Shown in pieces: positions 11,977-19,658 of a stretch of DNA of 23,935 bases. Made by a program: the position numbers and the translations under genes. Under the pieces are notes generated by a model. It was not told the origin of the DNA, did no database searches, and saw nothing but the letters and a program-made list of their open reading frames with translations. Source of the DNA: DATBED01 sp035480695 (GTDB taxonomy: Bacteria; Patescibacteriota; Saccharimonadia; Saccharimonadales; UBA4665); assembly GCA_035480695.1 (NCBI GenBank), contig DATIHM010000093.1:1-23935 (forward strand), read 5' to 3'. Numbering within the stretch: the stretch's first letter is position 1; every line of letters begins with the position of its first letter.

Positions 11977-14151
11977 TTAGAGTTTTTCCAGGGGTGCGAA
12001 GCTGATGTTGAGCTTGCGGGCACCTTTGCCCTTGAAGTAGATTACAGCCACATCGCCTTCTATCTCCATCACGGTTCCCTGTCCGAAAATCTGATGCCTG
12101 ACTCCGTCTCCCTCATTCAGGTCGGGGACATACCTGGGCTCATCCGCAAGTTCCGGAGCTTTCCGCTCAGACATATTCGTCGCTGACACTCCTCGAATGC
12201 CTTCGCCGAAAAGTCCGGAACTTGTTTCGAGGCTAGAGGAGAGTTCGCCGTCAATCTCCGAAAGGAAGCGCGACGGCGGATTGTGCTGGACGCCTCCATA
12301 CAACAGACGGCTGGATGCATAAGTCATGTAGAGCTCCTCTTTGGCGCGCGTCATGCCGACATAACAGAGGCGACGCTCTTCTTCCATCTCGGACTGGTCG
12401 TAGAGCGCACGCGAGTGCGGGAAGATGGACTCTTCCATGCCACTCATGAAAACGACTGGAAACTCCAGACCTTTGGCGGCATGCAGCGTCATGAGCGTGA
12501 CAGCATCGCCGCTGAAGTCGGCACTGTCGAGGTCACTGACCAGCGCCACTTCCTCCAGGAATCCAGCCAGTCCGGCATCCTGGTATTCTTGCGCCACGCT
12601 CAGCAATTCTTTGACGTTCTCTTGGCGGGCCTCACCTTGTGGCGTGCCGTCATCAAGGAAATGCAGGTAATCGATGCGCCGGAGCAACGAATCTATCAAG
12701 CCGGCTACCGTCGCTGTTTCACTGGCGGTCCTTAACACGTCAAGAATGTCGGCCAATTCGCCCAACGACTTGCGGGCTTTAGGGGTCAGGTCGTCACATT
12801 TGGCAACTTCCAGCAAGGCCTCGCGTAGCGTCATACCGTTGTTTTCCTGCCAAGCAAAGAATTTTTGCAGGCTTGTCGAGCCGATCCCTCGTGTCGGCAC
12901 GTTCACGGCACGCTCGAAGCTGACCCGGTCTTCAGACTGGAAAATCAGGCGCAAGTAAGCCATGATGTCTTTGATTTCTTTGCGGTCGTAGAAGCGGACG
13001 CCACCGACCACCCGGTATGGGATTCCGTAATGGACGAAAGCTTCTTCGATGGAACGGCTCTGGGCATTGGTGCGATAGAGCACGGCGTAATCGTGGTAGC
13101 GGCGACGGCCAGTGTCGAGGCCGTTCCTGACGCGCCTTATTATCGCTTCGCCTTCGGCGCGCTCGTTGCCAACCTGCACCATCTGCACCGGCAGGCCGTC
13201 ACCGGCGTCGGTCCAGAGCCGCTTGTCGCTGCGCTGCGCATTCTTGCTGATAATCAAGTGCGCGGCATCCAAGATGTTCTTCGTGCTGCGGTAATTCTGC
13301 TCAAGTTTAATGATTGTGCTGTCCTTGAAATCTTTCTCAAAACGCAGGATGTTGCGGAAGTCGGCACCGCGCCAACTGTAAATACTCTGCCAATCATCGC
13401 CGACAACAGCGATGTTCTTCTGTTCGTTGGTTAGCAGATTAACCAACTTGTATTGGGCGGTGTTCGTATCTTGGTACTCGTCAATCATGACGTACTTGAA
13501 TTGGCGGCGCCATTTGTCGCGCACTTCCGGATCTGCTTGGAGCATCTGCACGGTTTTGTTGATAAGATCGTCGAAATCCAGTGCCGACGCCTCCTTCAAT
13601 GCCAGTTCGTACAAAGGATAAACTCTGGCGGCTGCCTGCTGGCTTGGGCTTTTGGCGATACTTGAGTATTCCTGCGCAGAAACCATGTCGTTTTTGGCAC
13701 TGCTGATGAGACTGGCCATGGCACGCGGCGGAAACGTCTTTTCGTCAAGCATCAGCTGCTTGCTGACTTGCTTGACCGCTGCCAGCCGGTCGGTCTCATC
13801 GAAAATCACGAAGCTGTGCGGCACGCCGACGTGGTCACCATCCTGCCTAAGCAACCTGACACAAATGCCGTGGAAGGTGCCCATGAACGGCATGAAGCCG
13901 CGGTTGTCAGGGTTCTCGCCCAGCAAGCGGGCCACACGCTGGCGCATCTCTTTGGCGGCCTTGTTGGTGAACGTCACCGCCAGGATATTGAACGGCGTCG
14001 CCTTCTTGGTAGCGATCAGGTAGGCGATGCGGTGCGTCAGCGTCTTGGTCTTGCCCGAACCGGCTCCGGCCTGAATCAACAGCGGCCCTTCGGTAGTCTC
14101 AACTGCCCGCCGCTGCTCAGGGTTCAATCCCTCCAACAGTTCGTCTAACAC
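11977..14151 (-). CDS. pcrA: ATP-dependent DNA helicase PcrA/UvrD
   Basis: Superfamily 1A 3'-to-5' helicase for nucleotide excision repair and for clearing replication-transcription conflicts. The 724 residues hold a Q-motif region (LNPEQRRAV), Walker A AGAGSGKT (Lys34), motif Ia VTFTNKAAKEM, motif II DEYQDTN, motif III GDDWQSIYSWRGA, motif IV QNYRST, motif V VTLMTLHAAKGLEF and motif VI VGMTRAKEEL. The C-terminal part (GDGVRHQIFGQGTVMEIEGD...) is the Tudor-like RNA-polymerase-binding domain typical of PcrA. It is full length. The start is a GTG at 14151 with little ribosome site. A TAAAAT lies 6 nt before it, so a leaderless mRNA is possible. Confidence 0.97.
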   Translation of the reverse strand: MLDELLEGLNPEQRRAVETTEGPLLIQAGAGSGKTKTLTHRIAYLIATKKATPFNILAVTFTNKAAKEMRQRVARLLGENPDNRGFMPFMGTFHGICVRLLRQDGDHVGVPHSFVIFDETDRLAAVKQVSKQLMLDEKTFPPRAMASLISSAKNDMVSAQEYSSIAKSPSQQAAARVYPLYELALKEASALDFDDLINKTVQMLQADPEVRDKWRRQFKYVMIDEYQDTNTAQYKLVNLLTNEQKNIAVVGDDWQSIYSWRGADFRNILRFEKDFKDSTIIKLEQNYRSTKNILDAAHLIISKNAQRSDKRLWTDAGDGLPVQMVQVGNERAEGEAIIRRVRNGLDTGRRRYHDYAVLYRTNAQSRSIEEAFVHYGIPYRVVGGVRFYDRKEIKDIMAYLRLIFQSEDRVSFERAVNVPTRGIGSTSLQKFFAWQENNGMTLREALLEVAKCDDLTPKARKSLGELADILDVLRTASETATVAGLIDSLLRRIDYLHFLDDGTPQGEARQENVKELLSVAQEYQDAGLAGFLEEVALVSDLDSADFSGDAVTLMTLHAAKGLEFPVVFMSGMEESIFPHSRALYDQSEMEEERRLCYVGMTRAKEELYMTYASSRLLYGGVQHNPPSRFLSEIDGELSSSLETSSGLFGEGIRGVSATNMSERKAPELADEPRYVPDLNEGDGVRHQIFGQGTVMEIEGDVAVIYFKGKGARKLNISFAPLEKL

Positions 14152-14183
14152 CTTAACATTTTAGCAAAAGCTAGCTATATAAA

Positions 14184-15407
14184 TCAGTTCTTGGTGGCCA
14201 TTGTCGATAACAATATAGACCGGGCTGACTGGTAGCCGCTCGATTTCAGGAATTGCTGGGCCTCTTGCACCGAAGAGAAACCGTTCTGCGCCGGTGTGGT
14301 CTTGATGACCACTGCCTCAAAATCGAGCGGCTTGCCATCGGCATTCGTGAAGGTCTGGTCAATGCCCGACAGCGAGTCGCCGACTTTCACAATATTGGTA
14401 TCACCAAGGGAGGAATTAACATTGATGTGGCCAGACGGATCCTGATAAACGACATCGCGCAAATAGACTGGCCCGTGAATCTGGTGCGACAATGTCTGGT
14501 AATGTACGTATTTCACTGTTAGCGCCCTCGGGTTACTCAGCGGCGGGGTCGGGATATTGCTGAAGCTCAGGGCGATGGCGCCGGCAGCTGTATCAGCACG
14601 GATATCGCCACTACTTTTAGGGTTGATTAACACATTGTCCAGTGTGGCGCTGCTACCAGCACTGGAAAATTGCCAGTTGCTTGGATAGCGGAAGGTAAGC
14701 TTAGAAGCCGACGCCTTGTAAACTTTATTAGTGACCACGGGTGCTGCAGGAGCGACCGCAGGCGTGGCGTTGTCGAATAAGTGCGTGTGTGGCAGGCTGC
14801 TACCAGAGGCCACAAGGCCGGCATCGAGGGCGATATCTGCCCAGGCCACAACCAGAAGTATACTCAGCACGATGCCGAGCAGCACGAAGCGGCGGCTTTT
14901 GCGCTTCTCCACCGCATTTACGGGCAGGTAATATTGCTTGGAATCGACCAGCTTCTGGATGGCTGTGTCGTGTTCGGCCTGCTTGGCGGCTTCAGCCTCA
15001 TCGATGGCGGCAGCGTCTGGGTTGGTGGGTTCACTGGCCGACTCTTCGGTCTTATCGTCTTTTGCCGCTTCATCGGCCTTCGGCTCTGGAGCAGATGCAG
15101 CCGCCGGAGCGGGCGCTTCCTCTTTCGTTTCGGGTTCAGCCGGTTTAGCTTCGGCTGGTTTTGTAGCTTCAGCGGACGGCTTATCAGTTCCTAGTTTTAA
15201 TTCGCTCTTGCCCGATAATTTGACCGGCACGATTTCGCCAGCGGATTCTTCCATATCACTGGCAGGCTCACTGCCCTCGACCACCATCGGGTCTTTCATA
15301 ATCGGCCGGTTGGTAACGATTATCGGCTTTGACGATGGTTCCGCAGCTGTCCTGTCGGCTGGCGCCACGTCGTTGACCGGCTCGGACGGTTTTTTGGATT
15401 CAGCCAT
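14184..15407 (-). CDS. Membrane-anchored protein with acidic Pro/Ala/Glu-rich cytoplasmic region
   Basis: 407 residues in three parts. Residues 1-150 are low-complexity, rich in Ala, Pro, Glu, Lys and Ser, and probably unfolded. A basic patch (EKRKSRR) and one membrane helix (about 174-192) follow. The outer domain (about 215-400) starts KLTFRYPSNWQF, a motif seen in PsbP-like and related secreted beta-rich domains. The topology, with a long acidic tail inside and a compact domain outside, fits a cell-envelope or signalling role, but no family is sure. Its ATG lies within the last codons of tpiA (8-bp overlap, ATGGCTGA), so the two are translationally coupled. The reading frames opposite it are shadows. 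It ends in TGA. Confidence 0.85.
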   Translation of the reverse strand: MAESKKPSEPVNDVAPADRTAAEPSSKPIIVTNRPIMKDPMVVEGSEPASDMEESAGEIVPVKLSGKSELKLGTDKPSAEATKPAEAKPAEPETKEEAPAPAAASAPEPKADEAAKDDKTEESASEPTNPDAAAIDEAEAAKQAEHDTAIQKLVDSKQYYLPVNAVEKRKSRRFVLLGIVLSILLVVAWADIALDAGLVASGSSLPHTHLFDNATPAVAPAAPVVTNKVYKASASKLTFRYPSNWQFSSAGSSATLDNVLINPKSSGDIRADTAAGAIALSFSNIPTPPLSNPRALTVKYVHYQTLSHQIHGPVYLRDVVYQDPSGHINVNSSLGDTNIVKVGDSLSGIDQTFTNADGKPLDFEAVVIKTTPAQNGFSSVQEAQQFLKSSGYQSARSILLSTMATKN

Positions 15408-16188
15408 TTTTGGCTTCCTTGTGCCTCAGGGCGTTGGCCTTTTCGACGATGCCCGAAAACTTGGTGTAGTTCAGGCTGGCACTGCCTGGCAAGCAGCCAT
15501 CGACGCCGTCAATCCCAAGATAACCGGTGGCTGTTTGGTCATCTACACTACCGCCGTAGATGACGCGCATGCCTTCGGACACGTCCGCCCCATAAAGTTC
15601 ACTGACCTGGTAACGGATTTGGTCGACAACTTCTTTGATTTGGTCGGGCTTGGCCAATTCGCCGCCGAAGGTACTGATGGCCCAGACCGGCTCATAAGCG
15701 ATGACGACTTTTTCGACGTCCTCGGCCGTCAGGTTTGACAACGCTGTCGTAACCTGGTCGTGGATAACGCGCTTGGTTTCGCCGGCGGCGCGTTCCTGTT
15801 TGGTTTCGCCGGCGCAGAGAATCGGGCTGATGCCGTTGCGGATGGCGGCCGATACCTTGTCGCGCACCGTTTCCAGGCTCTCACCGAAGTAAATCCGCCG
15901 CTCGGAGTGCCCAACGATGGCATACTGCACCATTTCGCGCAGCATAGTGAAGCTGACTTCGCCGGTGAAAGCACCCTCGTCTTTATAAAAAGCGTTCTGG
16001 GCGGCTAGTTTGAACTTGCGCTTGTCGATTTGCTGACTGATCGGCTGAAGGGTCAGCAGGCTGGGTGCCAGCACGACTTCGATTTCGCGGTAAACCGGAA
16101 TCTTGTCGTTAAGGCGCTTGACCAGTAGGCTGGCCTCGTGGACATCCAGGTTCATCTTCCAATTTCCGACGATGAGGGTCTTCTTCAT
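15400..16188 (-). CDS. tpiA: Triosephosphate isomerase
   Basis: Interconverts dihydroxyacetone phosphate and glyceraldehyde 3-phosphate. It is a full TIM barrel of 262 residues. Catalytic residues are present: Asn9 and Lys11 (GNWKMN), His94 (VGHSERR) and Glu166 (AYEPVWAI). RVIYGGSV (loop 7) is normal. The flexible lid, loop 6, is unusual: after EPVWAI it reads STFGGELAKP instead of GTGKxAxP, two residues longer. Loop 8 reads LPGSASL instead of LVGGASL. It follows pgk by 22 nt and overlaps the next gene by 8 bp, so it is the third gene of a pyk-pgk-tpiA glycolytic unit. The reaction is very likely kept, but lid kinetics may differ. Confidence 0.96.
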   Translation of the reverse strand: MKKTLIVGNWKMNLDVHEASLLVKRLNDKIPVYREIEVVLAPSLLTLQPISQQIDKRKFKLAAQNAFYKDEGAFTGEVSFTMLREMVQYAIVGHSERRIYFGESLETVRDKVSAAIRNGISPILCAGETKQERAAGETKRVIHDQVTTALSNLTAEDVEKVVIAYEPVWAISTFGGELAKPDQIKEVVDQIRYQVSELYGADVSEGMRVIYGGSVDDQTATGYLGIDGVDGCLPGSASLNYTKFSGIVEKANALRHKEAKNG

Positions 16189-16210
16189 ACCGCTTATGCC
16201 TTATTGTACC

Positions 16211-17497
16211 CTATTTCTTATCCAACAGCGCTTCGACGCCGGGCAGCTTATGGCCGGCCAGTACTTCGAGACTGGCTCCACCACCGGTTGAGACGTGGCC
16301 GAAAGCTTCGGTCAGGTTGCGGGATTGGACATAGCCGACGGTGTCACCGCCGCCGACCACGGTGAACGGCTTGTGGCCGAGTTCGCCGAGCAACGCCTCG
16401 ACAACGGTCTGAGTGCCGTGGGCCGTCGGGCCGATTGGCCCCTGCAGGCCGGGCGTTTCAGTAATGCCCATCGTGCCGTTCCAGATGACCGTTTCGGCCA
16501 GCTGGATTGCGCCGGCAATCAGCGAAGCGCTGAACGGGCCGATATCGAGAATCTTCTCATGCTTGTGGACTTTGCTGGCGCTTTCCGGAACGCGCTTCGG
16601 GTAATGCTGGATGTCGGCCATGGTATGCGTGGTCAGCTCGACGATGCGGGTCGGCGCCGTCTTATCGATTTTTTCGGCCACCACTACATCGTGCGGAATC
16701 GAGAAAACGAAAGGCCGCCTCTGTGCCTCGGCTTCGGCGCGCTTCAAGATGTCTTTGGCGGTGTGTAGGTCTTCTTTGTCATAAAGGCTGTCGCCTACGT
16801 CGACACCGGTGGCCGCCAAAAAAGTGTTGGCCATAGCGCCGCCGACGGCGACCATATCAGCCAATTCGATGAAGCGGTTGAGCACATCGAGCTTGTCGGC
16901 GATTTTGGCGCCGCCGACGATGGCGACGACTGGTTTCTTCGGGCTCTCCATGACGCGCGTCAGCGTTTCCATTTCCCGCTCGAGTAGGAAGCCCGCCACG
17001 CTCGGCAGGTGGTTAGTTATCGCTACCACGCTGGCGTCTTTACGGTGGTCGACCGCGAACGCGTCGTTGACATAAACCTCAGCCAGACCGGCCAGCTGCC
17101 TGGCAAAAGCGTCGTCGTCGGTCTTCTCCTCGGCGTGGAAACGCAGGTTTTCCAGCATCAGGACTTGCCCGTTCTTCAATTCTGATGCCGCTTTGCTAAC
17201 CTTATCGCCAACGCACTCGTCAACGAATTCGACCGGGCGGCCAATAAGCTTCGACAGTCTTTTGGCGACCGGCGCCATGCTGGCAGCCGGGTCAGGTTTG
17301 CCGTCGGGGCGACCAAGGTGCGAGGCGATAATCAATTTAGCGTCCTGCTCGAGCAGATAGTTGACCGTCGGCAACGACTGCTGGATGCGGTAATCGTCCA
17401 TAATCTTGCCGTCTTCGACCGGCACATTGTAATCAGCCCGCAAGAAAACGGTCTTGCCCTTGAGGTCCACGTCTTTGACGGTCTGTTTAGTGAACAT
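16211..17497 (-). CDS. pgk: Phosphoglycerate kinase
   Basis: Makes ATP from 1,3-bisphosphoglycerate and ADP in glycolysis. Both domains are present in 428 residues. The N-terminal substrate site shows VFLRADYNVPVEDGKIMDDYRI, the family signature, and ASHLGRPDGK. The C-terminal nucleotide site includes VGGAMANTFLAA, TPGLQGPIGPT and VVGGGDTVGYV. It starts at ATG 17497 with a good AAGGGTGGAAG site. It lies 47 nt after pyk and 22 nt before tpiA. A TATACT in the pyk-pgk gap could be an extra promoter, but no matching -35 was found. Confidence 0.97.
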   Translation of the reverse strand: MFTKQTVKDVDLKGKTVFLRADYNVPVEDGKIMDDYRIQQSLPTVNYLLEQDAKLIIASHLGRPDGKPDPAASMAPVAKRLSKLIGRPVEFVDECVGDKVSKAASELKNGQVLMLENLRFHAEEKTDDDAFARQLAGLAEVYVNDAFAVDHRKDASVVAITNHLPSVAGFLLEREMETLTRVMESPKKPVVAIVGGAKIADKLDVLNRFIELADMVAVGGAMANTFLAATGVDVGDSLYDKEDLHTAKDILKRAEAEAQRRPFVFSIPHDVVVAEKIDKTAPTRIVELTTHTMADIQHYPKRVPESASKVHKHEKILDIGPFSASLIAGAIQLAETVIWNGTMGITETPGLQGPIGPTAHGTQTVVEALLGELGHKPFTVVGGGDTVGYVQSRNLTEAFGHVSTGGGASLEVLAGHKLPGVEALLDKK

Positions 17498-17544
17498 CTT
17501 CCACCCTTCTTTGGCTTCAGTATATAAAACTTATGCTTCTAAGG

Positions 17545-18975
17545 CTACTCAAGTACGCGGACTTTTATGGTGTCGGTGGTGCCGACGACGCCCGGGTGGC
17601 GGCCCGAAGCCGTGACGACGATGTCACCCTTGTGCAGCACCTTTTTCTGGCGCAGCCAATCGGTCAGCTTGGTGGCCGCCAGTGGATCGGCCGGCCGCAC
17701 GTAGCTTTTGTTGCCATAAGTGATGGCCAGCTGCTGCGCGGTGCGGGCATTATCGGTGACGGCGATGAGCGGGATCCGTGAACGCAATGAGGCGATGTGC
17801 AGTGCCGTAGCACCGGATTTCGTTTCCACGATGATGGCCTTTGCCTCGACATTCTCGGCCAAGCTGAGCACGGCCCGGCTGATGGACGCCTGGCGGCTGT
17901 GGTCTTCGTTGCCGTTGAAGCTGACAGTCAGCGGCGAGTAGCTCTCGGTATAGGTGATGACGCGCTTCATCATCTTGGCGGCCTCGATAGGATATTTGCC
18001 ACTGGCGGTCTCGTCGCTCAACATGACGCAGTCGGCCCCCACCAGCACCGCAGTAGCGATGTCTGACACTTCGGCGCGCGTCGGCTCCGGAATCTCACTC
18101 ATGCTGGCCAGCATCTGGGTGGCCACGATGACCGGCCGGGCGTATTTCAGCCCTAGCCCGATAATCTGGCGCTGCACGATGGGCACGCTTTCGGGCTTGG
18201 TCTCGACGGCCAGGTCGCCGCGCGCAATCATGACAGCGTCGCTGGCCTTGACGATTTCTTCGATGTTCTCAACCGCCGCTTTGGTTTCAATTTTCGAAAT
18301 CACCTTGGCCGGGCTGTTCATGCTGCGCAGCAATTTTTTCAAGCTCAAAATGTCGTCGGCCGTCTGTACGAAGCTTAGCGCCACATAATCGATGTCCTGC
18401 GCCGAGCCGAAAACCAAATCGGCCTTGTCTTTGGCGGTGATGATATCGCCGGCGAAGTCGGTGTCCGGCAGGTTGATGCCCTTCCTTTTTATGAGGATGC
18501 CGTCGTTCTCGGCCTGGGCATGCACCACGCCATCTCGCACACTGGTGATGACGAACTTGACGCGTCCATCGTAAATATACATGCGCTCGCCACGCTTGGC
18601 CTTTTTGGATAAATCATACTGGACAGGTATGTGTCCTTCAACCTGTTCTTCATCGTGCACAAAGGCGTATCCCTGCCCAGCCTGGACGTTGACGATGCCA
18701 TCAAAGTCACCCAACCGGATTTTCGGCCCTTGCAAATCCTGGATTACCGCCACCGGTTTGCCAGCCGCATCGGCCGCCTTGCGCGCCCATCTGATGTGCC
18801 GGCCATGGCTTTCGTGCGTGCCATGGCTGAAATTCAGCCGCAGGCCGTTCGCACCGGCCTTGACCAGCTCCAAAACCACTTCATAACTATCGGTCGACGG
18901 CCCCAGGGTCGCAATCATTTTCGTCCGTTTGAAACTCGATAAAGGCACCTTGGGCGCCGAGTCGCTCTGTTTCAT
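17545..18975 (-). CDS. pyk: Pyruvate kinase
   Basis: Converts phosphoenolpyruvate and ADP to pyruvate and ATP. Of 476 residues, the barrel carries RTKMIATLGPST, GLRLNFSHGTHE (substrate Arg and Asn), VIQDLQGPKIRLG and the active-site signature ISKIETKAAVENIEEI followed by DAVMIARGDLAVE. The C-terminal domain (about 350-476) is complete, with SGATALHIASLRSRIPLIAVT. It is the first gene of the pyk-pgk-tpiA group. GGTGGGCAT precedes the ATG, and a TATACT at 19007-19002 may be its -10 box. Together these genes cover ATP-yielding steps of lower glycolysis, fitting a fermentative cell. Confidence 0.97.
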   Translation of the reverse strand: MKQSDSAPKVPLSSFKRTKMIATLGPSTDSYEVVLELVKAGANGLRLNFSHGTHESHGRHIRWARKAADAAGKPVAVIQDLQGPKIRLGDFDGIVNVQAGQGYAFVHDEEQVEGHIPVQYDLSKKAKRGERMYIYDGRVKFVITSVRDGVVHAQAENDGILIKRKGINLPDTDFAGDIITAKDKADLVFGSAQDIDYVALSFVQTADDILSLKKLLRSMNSPAKVISKIETKAAVENIEEIVKASDAVMIARGDLAVETKPESVPIVQRQIIGLGLKYARPVIVATQMLASMSEIPEPTRAEVSDIATAVLVGADCVMLSDETASGKYPIEAAKMMKRVITYTESYSPLTVSFNGNEDHSRQASISRAVLSLAENVEAKAIIVETKSGATALHIASLRSRIPLIAVTDNARTAQQLAITYGNKSYVRPADPLAATKLTDWLRQKKVLHKGDIVVTASGRHPGVVGTTDTIKVRVLE

Positions 18976-19027
18976 ATGCCCACCGTTAACTGATTAAGCT
19001 AAGTATATAGCGACCGTTGGGAAATAC

Positions 19028-19381
19028 CTAGTCTAGGCGATGGACCAGCCGCCAGCGGTATATCAGGCTGCCGGCTACGCTCGCCAGAACGAACAGCCCG
19101 ACCGTGTCGCCCGGGCCAGTGTTGCCGAGCTGGGCGTTTCCAGAACCAGTCGGTTGGTTAGGTTTGCTCGAACTTGAAGAAGAGTTGCTCGGTTTGGTTG
19201 AAGCGCCGGGCATGGCCGGAGCCTTTCCTTCACTACCCTTTGGTTGCGACTGGCTGGTCGACGGTTTGCTGGCGGTCTGGCTCTTGTTGTCGTGATGCAA
19301 AGACGAGGCGATGGCGATTATAAGTCCGGCCACAATCACCCCGTAAATCAGGTATAAAAATGCCTTGGCGATTCCTGACAT
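19028..19381 (-). CDS. Small surface protein with LGNTGPG C-terminal anchor
   Basis: 117 residues: an N-terminal hydrophobic helix (about 5-25), a Ser/Pro/Lys-rich spacer of about 60 residues, then LGNTGPG, a second hydrophobic stretch (GLFVLASVAGSLIY) and a basic end (RWRLVHRLD). The tail has the order of a sortase sorting signal (motif, hydrophobic segment, charged end) with the LPXTG proline replaced. The same tail occurs in the protein at 22618-23850. GGAGGTAA before the ATG is a strong ribosome site. It lies just before pyk in the same direction, with a probable promoter TTGCCA-17-TATCGT upstream. It might be a stalk or spacer on the cell surface; the role is unknown. Confidence 0.85.
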   Translation of the reverse strand: MSGIAKAFLYLIYGVIVAGLIIAIASSLHHDNKSQTASKPSTSQSQPKGSEGKAPAMPGASTKPSNSSSSSSKPNQPTGSGNAQLGNTGPGDTVGLFVLASVAGSLIYRWRLVHRLD

Positions 19382-19479
19382 ACCGTTACCTCCGCTTACT
19401 AGCTAAGACGATATACTGAATTAGGATTTTTGGCAAGCTAATTGCTCACAAGCGTTTTTGCTGTGCGGGATAATATTGC

Positions 19480-19617
19480 ATGGTGAACCTAAGCACCTCG
19501 GCTTATAAAGAAACTATCAGAGCGATCCTTAGATGGAACCAGGTACTTAACCCTACATTTCAAAAGCACGCTGAATGTGCTGTCCGCAATACACAATTGC
19601 TAATATATGAAAAGTAG
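19480..19617 (+). CDS. Possible 45-aa peptide
   Basis: Short frame on the plus strand from ATG 19480 to TAG 19617, starting MVNLSTSAYKETIRAILRWN and ending LLIYEK. The composition is protein-like and helical, with no repeats. GATAAT ends 5 nt before the ATG, so a leaderless mRNA is possible; no clear -35 or ribosome site is seen. It lies between the divergent small surface protein and the large beta-helix gene. No family is recognised; it could be chance or a fragment of an older gene. Confidence 0.35.
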   Translation: MVNLSTSAYKETIRAILRWNQVLNPTFQKHAECAVRNTQLLIYEK

Positions 19618-19658
19618 TTTACTGTAAGAATAAAGACTAACTTAATAAAATTACGAAA

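Noticed and set aside
12283..13434. Plus-strand frames over the helicase gene
   Set aside because: Shadows of pcrA, which shows all seven helicase motifs.
14938..15738. A 266-codon plus-strand frame rich in Ser/Ala
   Set aside because: It mirrors the low-complexity Ala/Glu/Pro region of the 407-aa gene and part of tpiA on the other strand.
16295..18066. Plus-strand frames opposite pgk and pyk
   Set aside because: Antisense to clear glycolytic enzymes; no family likeness or ribosome sites.
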